Below are positions 55,871 through 64,000 of a stretch of DNA of 64,000 nucleotides, piece after piece. Position 1 is the first letter of the stretch; each line of letters begins with the position of its first letter. The stretch comes from Nepenthes gracilis. Lineage: Eukaryota > Streptophyta > Magnoliopsida > Caryophyllales > Nepenthaceae. The notes under the pieces are model-generated. The model was not told the origin of the DNA. It saw only the letters and a program-made list of their open reading frames with translations, and ran no database searches. The stretch lies in contig BSYO01000010.1 of NCBI GenBank assembly GCA_033239525.1, positions 12,586,089 through 12,650,088 of the forward strand, read 5' to 3'. The position numbers were made by a program, and so were the translations under genes.

Positions 55871-58800
55871 TAGTGGCATTTTCACATGTGTATTTTGGGT
55901 AGAAGGATCGCACATGACATTTTGGAGCTCTTGAGCTCATTCTCTACAAATTTTTATATAAAATTTATATTCTTAATTGCTACATGAGAGATGCTCGTTG
56001 CCATTTGGTTATCTTGGTGCCTAATGTTTAGATTGGCTACATGCCCAAAAATTTGATTGAAGATGTACCAAATGCTACAAAAAGATATTTTTTAAATAAT
56101 TTTATATCACTTTAATTTTTGAGAGATATAAGATAGGGTCCAACATGAAAATTTTAAAATTAAATAATCTTTGGTTAAACTCAAATTATGATAAGTATAT
56201 TTAAGCCTTCTTTCTTTTGTTACTTATCCTTTTCTACTTTCTTAAATATTTATTATTCTAAATACTCATACATGTGATATTTTTATAACTAAAATATTTA
56301 TATTTTATATGTATGATTTTTTATTCACATTCACTATAATTTTTATAAAATTTATATTTTTAATCTACATTTGTTATGTTTCTCAATTAGTTTTTGCACT
56401 AAAATCCATGAATATTCTAAATTCTTATTTAAATAATTGTATATACTTTAATTTTTGTATATAATATTCCAACACATTTTAAATACCTAAGTAAATACTT
56501 TACATATCTTGTAATTGCTCTAAATTATCTTTGCATGCTTGACAATTGAAAAAAAAGTTTGAATCATACAACATTATTGTTTTTTCTACAATTATGATTG
56601 TGAATAATTTCACATATTTAAGATTTTCATAATATAGCTTTTACGTATTTTAAGATTTATATATTCAAATTCCTACAAAAATTTGGATGCACTACATAAC
56701 AATATTTGAAGAATTATGAAAATCTCTATAATTTATAAAAAAAAAAAATAAGGATGTTTTCTCTGTATAAGAATATATAAAAGATTATTTATATTTATGT
56801 AAGTTTTTTTAATTCTTTATACATGTACCATTATAGAAATTAGCGATAAAATATATGATGACCCATCTATGATTTTAAATAGTAGAGTAAAGCCTTTAAT
56901 TGTATGAATATATATATAATTTGAGTTTTAATTATTTATTCTTTTATTTGTGAGGCCCCATTGATTCTTTGTTCATAAGAATTTGTATAATTTGAGAATA
57001 ATTTTAATGATATATTTTTAGAGAAAGAAATTAAATTGCTAGCCTAAAAATTTATGCATAAATGTTATAAAAATTACATGACTGTATAATTAATTTTGAT
57101 CAGATTCTTTTCAGTATAGTTTTGAGGCAAATTATATATTTAATTATGGAAATACATGTGCCTTGTTGAGTAATTGATTTGCTATTACTTTTATTTTTGC
57201 TAATTCCCTTCAGATTAGTGGGCTCAAATTATTTGTAAGAGTTTGGATTAGGAGTATGTCACAAGCGAAGAGCAAGATTAGAATTTTTAATTTAGTTTAT
57301 ATATTATTATTTAGCAAAAATAATGGCATATATTGATAGTTTTGATTATTTACAAATTTTTGTTTAATTTTTAGAGTTAATAATGTACAGTATTGATGTC
57401 CAAGTGATTTTAGTTTTCTTTTTAATAGTTTAGTTGATTGTGATATTTGAATATTCTGATATTGATAAGATATTTATTCTTACAAATATTTGTAAATCAG
57501 GTTATGGTTAGTTTTTAAGGCCACTTGTAGATATGGTGTTTCGAATCTTGTGATATGAATCATTTTTTTAGGTTAGTTGTTGATATTTAACTTACAGTTG
57601 ACATCCCATATTTATTTAAAATTTTAAAATATTATCGGTAAATACTTTGAATCTTTAGATTTAAAATGAATTAAGATAATAATTGAATTAATATAAGATG
57701 AATTAATCTTTTGGGATCAAGGATGTGATAATAGAACTTATATATCCTGATCTTGTACGGTATATTTATATTGTGAGTTGTGCTTTACATGACATAGGAC
57801 TTATATGTTTCAACCCAATATGGCACATGGTCCACGTTATTCTAGGCCAAGAGTGTCTATAGGTTGCGCTATGCTGTGTTATGAGTGGCACGACCATTCA
57901 ACACCTCTAAATAGAGCTAAGAATATGAAAATTGGCCTAGATAAGAAATTTGATAAGATCATCCATATTAAGGGCCATTCTAGGGACCCAAACTTTAACA
58001 ACAATAGGATTATTAGTAAAGGTCCAAGGATCTCTCACCACACAACTTTTGCATGCTATCCAAATCATTAAATCTGAAGTGGAAGAATCCCTTTAGGCCA
58101 ACTAGGACGTGACTTAAACTAATAGTTTTTCGCAACTACTTAGCAATAGACTTAACCAAAGAATAGAGCATTTCTTCCTAAGAAAACAACTTACAAGGGT
58201 CGTTTTTGATCTTTTGGCTCCAAAAGCCATAATGTTAACGAGAGGTTCAATGATAGTATGATACCCAACCGCACAAGGAGTATAAAATTTTAGAGGAGCA
58301 CACTTATGTGAAATAGATTTGACGATCATTTTAGCCCAACTAAAAGGTTTAGGACTAATTAGATTTATACTATAAATTGCCTGTATACTACACAGAAGAA
58401 AATTGACAATTGGGTTCGGAATAGTTTAGCTAGCCAAAATTATAAGTTATTTGAATAATATTATTTTATGATTAATAATATTATTTCATCACAATCGGCT
58501 AATTTATAAAAATAACAGCTTATTTATCGATCGATCTGGTTTCTATTATTCACCTACAAAAATTCCAGCAACATATATTCGAAATCATAAATTTATGGAA
58601 CTACAATAGTCAAAACACCGCCAATTCAGTTGGTTCATAAAAAAATGATAACTTGGCAAATCATCATCCGATCTCGTCTACTCCATCATTGTGCACTTTT
58701 TTAGGGTGATGTATGCTCTCTTTTGCTCCTTGGATGTTAAAATATATGTGCTTCTCATGATGATGAAGCAAGATTATACCCCAAAAGCACACATTGTCTC

Positions 58801-60899
58801 AGCAAAGGCAACAGTGCACCAGTTCCTCAGATTATCATTTCATTAGTTTATCAAGCAACATCATGTGGAAAGCAAGTTCAAATCAATTGAGATAGCAACG
58901 CATCAGCAAAGGCAGCATTGCCAATTCTATTTGTATAACAAGTTCCATCACGTTCAGCTCTGTTACTTCAGCAGTATAGTAGCAGGTCAGCAAGTATACA
59001 ATGCTTCAGTTCCTATTGCTTTAGCATCAGCAAAACACGTGCTTCTTTGTTTATCCTCCAACAAATCTGTTATATGTTTAATTCATATACAAATCCGTCA
59101 CAAATCTGTTTGATCCTCCAGAAAGTATATGTTTAATTCATATGACCTCACATGCAACAAATCTGTTACATCCTCCAATTCAAGCAAATCAGCCTTCATA
59201 AAAAATATAATGATAAAGGCATAATGACATTGTTTGATCCAATCTAACAAAAAATATCTTCCATGATTATATATAACATGCTTTACTGTAAACATTGTTT
59301 AATTCAATCTAATTGTTGTTCTGGTAGAAGATTAAACGAGTTCATTATAAGTCTCAGATCAAGTATACATTTTGTATAAACTGTGTTCCTTTTACTTGCA
59401 GATAATTCCGGAATCTCAGACAATAATGCACATAATTGTTTCGTTATTTGTTGAACCTTTAAATTAGTTCCCTAAACTCTTACTCAACATGTCACCTACC
59501 TTGTTCATATTTGTGCTCAATACGTCAGTCACTTGAAGAATGAATTCAGATAGTGCCTTCACATCTACACTAACCGACTATTTTTCTGCCCCTAACATCT
59601 GTTTTCTTCTCTGTTTTTCTCCCCATTCACAATTTGTGGAGGATCGATTCTCGTTTGACAAAGAGGAGAAAGAGATGGGAAATTGAAAGTTTCTTTTCTT
59701 GTTTCACTATGGTTTCAAAATATATGAAACAATTTCTCATAATCTGATAAATCAAACTTTAGAATAGACGGTGAAATAATATAACTAGGTTTTGTAAAAA
59801 CTTTCGAACATTCTTACCTTTTGTGCAACAAATTTATAATATGAAACGACGGAGATACTGGAGAAAAATTAAAACTTTCGAACGTTCCTATGCAGGAAGA
59901 GAGAGCTATGCAATCATTTTACTCACCATTTTGCGCAATCAATTTGAAGAAGATGGAGACGAGAGAAGACAAGTACAGATGGAGGCGAATGGTGCTCTGA
60001 AGAGTGATGGAAGTTAGAGAAGTCGAATATGGCGATGACAGAAGAGATCATGAGATGGACAGAAAGGGATGGAAAGAAAAGAGATGGTTTTGAAGGGCTG
60101 CAGAGAGAGACGAAAGATGAAACAACATGATTTCGAAGGATAAAAGAACGAGGCCAAAATGGTAATAAAGAGCAGCAGGGTTTCAAAGCGTTACAAGAAT
60201 AGTTATTTCTTACTTACAAGGAATAAAAAAATATCTAAAAAATGTTGATATTTTTTTATTTTTTGAGTTAAAAAAATAAATATTTATCTAAAAATAATTA
60301 TTTTGTATTAAAAAAAATTAAACAATAAAATAAATATTTTATTAATAATAAGATAGGATTAAAACTTTTATTTTTATTAATTATTTTTATTCTTATTAAC
60401 CAAATATGTTATTAAGTTCAATGAGAACTCAATGGGGTTGGGGCATGGGTTGAACTCATGGAGGTGGGGTGAGCTCCCCTCATTTCTACCCAGTAAAAGT
60501 ACACCCTTTAGGTAAAATCTTTTAAACGTAACTGTTATATAAAAATAATTAAAAATATTTCATTAAAAACCCTAAATTGGAGGGTAGTTGACTATAGGTT
60601 AAAAGAATAAGATGCAATTTACTTATATTCCTTTCATTTTTTTCTTCCTACTTTGTTATAGTGAAACACATTTTACTTTTTTTTCCTTTTTATCAATGAA
60701 AGTAACTGGAGTTGGTTTCAACCTATTTTCTAAAAAAATATATAAAATAAATATCGGGTAAAAGATATTTTATTTTTAAAAGATTATTATCTGATACTTT
60801 CTTAATAAATTAATTTATGCGTTATATTTGATATTCTTTTATACATGTTGATGTGTCCTTGAATTCGAACTTCGAACAGATTTGGGTTGATCCGCTTAT

Positions 60900-62670
60900 T
60901 CTGGTTTCGGCTCTGTTCACTTAGTTAAGATCCTACATACCACTAAAAAGAACAGGAGATCAGTGTGTCGGCGAAAAGTTGTCCCACCGAAAACACTCCA
61001 ACATTCAAGTTAGCAAACAGCCTTCGAAATATGATAAGGTCACCGAAACTGAGAATTGAAAGAGAGAGAGAGAGCAAGAGTGTGTGTAGTTCCAGATGAA
61101 AGAGAGATAAAGCCGTCTTCTTGAATTTGGATGGTAGGGAGGTAGTAAACGGCTGTCGGAAGTGCGTTTGTATGCCTTGGGTTTTTTGAGTGACAGTAGA
61201 GAGTAGAGAATTGTAAGTTTGTCTCTATTGTAGTTGTGGGCGTTGCATGAGTAAGAGCTTACGTGAGTAAGAGTTCATGTGAGTAATAGTTCGAGTCCGT
61301 AACTAATAGCATCCCCTCAATGACAATTCTAGGGCTTATTTATGGTGGACAGGGTGATCTGTCTCATTTGGAAGGAGTGATCCCCTACGTGATTCTTGAT
61401 TGGCTTGCCTTTCAGAGCTGATGCCAGTTGCCAAATCGACCAAGATAGTTTCCTTCCACGGCAGTCAGCGGCTTTCCAAATTACGTACCTTCCTTCTATG
61501 TTTTTTACCATTGGAGTGCCCCAATTGGTAGGAGATTGAAAACATCTGACGCCCTCCTTACGAGAAGGGCGCCGATTTTATTAATGTCCATTTTGGGAGC
61601 TAGCTGGGATCGTGGAAGATGTTAGGAGAGCCGTTGTTGGCCATCTGATGGATCATGGGTTTAAGTGGACCAGGCCCGTAAAAAGCCTTTTATTTTTGGC
61701 AACATCTTCGGCGAAACGATTCCACTAACGCCGAGTTGGCCGTCTCGCACGTGAAGTTAGCCACGGAGTCTGATACAGGCGACACCGCCGTGTTGACCAT
61801 CTGACCTCTCAAGATTTGGGCCTTCGCATCCAAATTGGTCGTTTTTAAGTTGGCCGCTTGTTGTCGTTTTGGGCCTCCATCGACACAGGCCACCAATATT
61901 TCGTGTACCTATCACTAGCGCCATGCGTGTGGTGGGCTGCACGGGTTTAGGTATGTTCATGATGGGATGCCCCTTACTACCCTTCGTTTGAGGATCCCGA
62001 GGATTCTATGAAAGGCGGAGGGATATCGACGGAGTCATGACCGTTTTTCGCCCCCTAAGAAATGTTAACTAAAATCTGGACCATCTCACTAATACCGATT
62101 TGAGAAGAATATCGACTTAATTATCGGACGGCCTTGGTCAATTCCAGGAGAAGAATATCAATTGCATTGTTTGACTGCCTCGTCAATTTCGTAGAAAAAT
62201 ATCGACTGCAATTGTCGATCGTATTGGTAATTTCGGAGAAAATATCGACCGTAACTATCGATCGCTTTTTGGCTTCTGCCCGGAGAAGAATGTCGATCGA
62301 ATCGCCGACCGCCTGCCGCCGGGCCGAGAAGAATGTCGACAAAAATCACGACCGTCTTCGCGCCTCCGAAGACTTTCTGCTAACCTTGATGAAGCGTGGC
62401 CATTAGCCGGTTTGCAGGCTAGAAGAAGACACGTGTCTTCTTTTGGTTGGGCGGATATCCTGACCATTAATACGTTAGAGATCCGCCTTTTAAAGAGCCA
62501 AGTAGGGAGGCGACACGTGGCAGGACTGACGGCGTCCTTAATGAGAGGTTTTAACGCGTGCTTGCCGTTTAAGTTTCCCTCTACATTTCGAAGACCTTTT
62601 CCGCCTCCTAGCCTTCGTCTTCTTCGTCTCCAACTTTTATTCTTAGAAACCCTAGTCCCTCCTGCAAACC
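60900..62670 (+). other. GC-richer region upstream of the Transposase_28-like fragment
   Basis: The base composition changes sharply here. GTGTCGGCGAAAAGTTGTCC at about 60964, followed by ACACTCCAACATTCAAGTTA, recalls the LTRs of some Gypsy-related elements, and a (GA)n run lies at 61060-61075. It probably belongs to the same decayed element as 62671-63781. Element borders are not resolved. Confidence 0.4.
62102..62360 (+). repeat. Six-copy imperfect tandem repeat of about 44-53 bp
   Basis: A GAGAAGAATATCGAC-like word recurs at 62102, 62148, 62192, 62236, 62283 and 62336. Between copies come TCGATCG/TCGGACG-type words and TTGGTCAATTCC / TCGTCAATTTCG. The units are diverged, and open frames on both strands are a by-product. 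Confidence 0.75.
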
Positions 62671-63781
62671 ATGGCATCCATCACAGACATCGCCTCCGTT
62701 CTTAGGGAGAGTGACGTTAAAGCACTGTGCGTTGAGTTCAATGTCCTGAAGGAGATCGAATGGAGAATCCCGGAAAGGAACAACAAAGCCTTTGCTCCAC
62801 CGACGGGGCATATCATAGTTTATGAGGCCCACCTGAGGAGCGGTCTCCGTCTTCCGTTGCCGGACGACTTATGAGGACTAGCTAGTGGAATCAGGAGAAA
62901 GAGTCATCCCGCGGGCGCGCGCCGCAAGCTACTCCGTGCGGCCGATGTAATCCTTTATGGAGCCTGCCAGGAGCCTGAGTGGAGGTGCGGGAACCATCCG
63001 TTAGCTCTCCAGTTACGCGGACTCCTACTATGGAGCCAATGGAGCTGATCTCCTCCAGCCTACCGCAGAGGTCTTTGCTGAGGAGCCCGCAGCAGAGCCA
63101 TGGATGAGATCAAGGGTGCCAAGAGCATTTTGGAGGAGGTTGCCACTAGCTCGGCTCGAGAGGATGCTCCTGGTCCACTGTCACCTGGGCCAAGTCTGGA
63201 AGCCAGGCCCGAGAGGCCTACGAGGAGATTTTGCGAGGTATGATTCTTGGTGATGGCTTCCACGTACTTTTTACTTCCTCAGATTTGTGACTTGTTCTTT
63301 ATTTTTCTCTAGTGCAGTCGATAAAGCTGATTTCTGCCATCTCCAAGGAGGTGGAGCAGCGTGACCAGGCGATTGCCGATAGGGAGGTGAAGATCGTCTG
63401 GCCGGGATGCTAGGGCCGGGCCGCTTTTGGGAGCGAGCACCACGAGGAGACCAGAGCCCCTCGAGGTCAGTTCTTGGCGGAGTGGAAACGAGAATGCTAA
63501 GTCAAGGTTGAGGTTGCTCGCTTGAAAGAGGAGGATGATCGAGGCAAAGCGCACCTCAAACGGCTTGCCAAGGGAGTAGTAGCCTTGGAGAAAGATCTGA
63601 GTCTCTGGATCCGCCCCCACGAGGTCAAGGGCAAGACGCACGCGCAGTTGTTGGAAGGAATCAACGTCGGTTGGCGCGTTGCGTGGTTGATTGATCCTAA
63701 TTTTCCAGTTGAGTTCATTAATCTATCCAACAGTACGATGCTACACAGAAACGACCACGTGGGGGAGCCCCGTGATATTTA
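62671..63781 (+). pseudogene. Transposase_28-like 'gypsy type transposon' protein, decayed
   Basis: An ATG at 62671 opens MASITDIASVLRESDVKALC. The frame continues to PPTGHIIVYEAHLRSGLRLP and stops at 62874. The PP-GH-(T/I)VYE--LR-GLR-P block is the hallmark of the plant 'putative gypsy type transposon' domain. The normal downstream part is missing or scrambled. A later coiled-coil-like piece in another frame ends the unit: ARLKEEDDRGKAHLKRLAKG to MLHRNDHVGEPRDI, stop at about 63781. A GT...AG interval at 63238-63314 looks like an intron. An AATAAA lies at 63864-63869. The protein is not intact. Confidence 0.6.
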
Positions 63782-64000
63782 GGGGCCTCAGCCGCCCTCA
63801 TAACCTTTTGTACATTTTTGGGACCTCCTTTGTACTTATGTAATTTGTAGCATGTTCAAAGCAATAAAATGGAAGTTCTTTTCACTTTTGTGTCTATTTA
63901 CTTTTATCGCATTAGGTGTTGGCATGCTTTGTTGCATTGGGCGGCCAACTTGGTTGGCCGGCTACCGTTGTTGGGCTGCCTAAAAAGCGAGGTTCTTAGG
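63782..64000 (+). other. 3' region after the Transposase_28-like unit
   Basis: It contains TTTTGTACATTTTTGGGACC, TTTGTACTTATGTAATTTGT and AATAAAATGG, which look like a transcript 3' end. The window then ends in GGCCAACTTGGTTGGCCGGC, a short palindrome-like word. Confidence 0.4.

Larger units (their letters stand above)
53041..60900. other. Upstream AT-rich region of CYP59, no gene seen
   Basis: The first few hundred bases should hold the CYP59 5' UTR and promoter. Beyond that the DNA is very AT-rich with many short open frames that have no recognisable domain. A microsatellite, a spaced direct repeat and a three-unit tandem repeat are listed separately. 56000-57700 is almost pure A/T-rich DNA with nothing recognised. 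57780-58350 and 58700-60200 have more balanced composition, but I recognise no gene in them. Confidence 0.5.

Noticed and set aside
59823..60186. Overlapping + and - strand open frames upstream of 60200
   Set aside because: Purine-rich GA/GAA sequence without domain, splice or start context. It cannot be supported as a gene.
63309..63730. - strand open frames of 77-110 codons
   Set aside because: They are antisense shadows of the Transposase_28-like remnant in GC-rich DNA.

Overview
This is a window of plant nuclear DNA. It is AT-rich and intron-dense, loaded with LTR retrotransposons, LINEs, a SINE and MITEs, and has GT-AG introns throughout. The two host genes are clearly angiosperm, and the very large repeat-filled introns suggest a medium or large genome, such as that of a woody dicot or magnoliid. 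I cannot name the species.

Two real host genes are supported exon by exon. (1) On the + strand at 1268-6672 lie the last nine coding exons of an organellar (plastid/mitochondrial) prolyl-tRNA synthetase of the OVA6/PRORS1 type. They encode 414 residues in one frame and end in a stop codon. The transit peptide and N-terminal part lie before base 1. (2) On the - strand at 52935-8212 lies a complete CYP59-type multidomain cyclophilin: PPIase-like domain, RRM, CCHC zinc knuckle and an RS/RD-rich tail. It has fourteen coding exons whose phases all join, giving 577 residues. The gene covers 44.7 kb for only 1.73 kb of coding sequence. The two genes are convergent, with about 1.5 kb between their stop codons.

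Most of the window is the introns of the second gene. Intron 1 (2.4 kb) holds a TIR-bounded element. Intron 2 (14.1 kb) holds a decayed Ty1/Copia element with both LTRs (37367-44515, sense to the host gene), a LINE 3' fragment and an Au-like SINE. Intron 4 (11.6 kb) holds a decayed chromodomain-type Ty3/Gypsy element (28108-35473, antisense to the host gene). Its 5' LTR/gag segment is tandemly duplicated, and its gag/protease region is split by a 1-kb TRIM-like insertion with a perfect 5-bp target duplication and a large internal inverted repeat. Intron 10 holds degenerate RTE-like LINE sequence. Intron 11 holds a hAT-type MITE with a perfect 8-bp target duplication. The element coding regions I read are broken, while the host reading frames are intact.

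Upstream of the CYP59-type gene (53041-60900) the DNA is AT-rich and apparently gene-free, with a microsatellite, a widely spaced direct repeat and a three-unit tandem repeat. From about 60900 to the end the base composition becomes GC-richer. That part looks like a decayed 'putative gypsy type transposon' (Transposase_28-like) unit with a six-copy ~45-bp tandem repeat upstream of it. I found no CRISPR, operon, rRNA or tRNA gene, and no convincing new molecular system. The most interesting features are the nested and rearranged transposons inside a working gene and the long hairpin they would put into its pre-mRNA.
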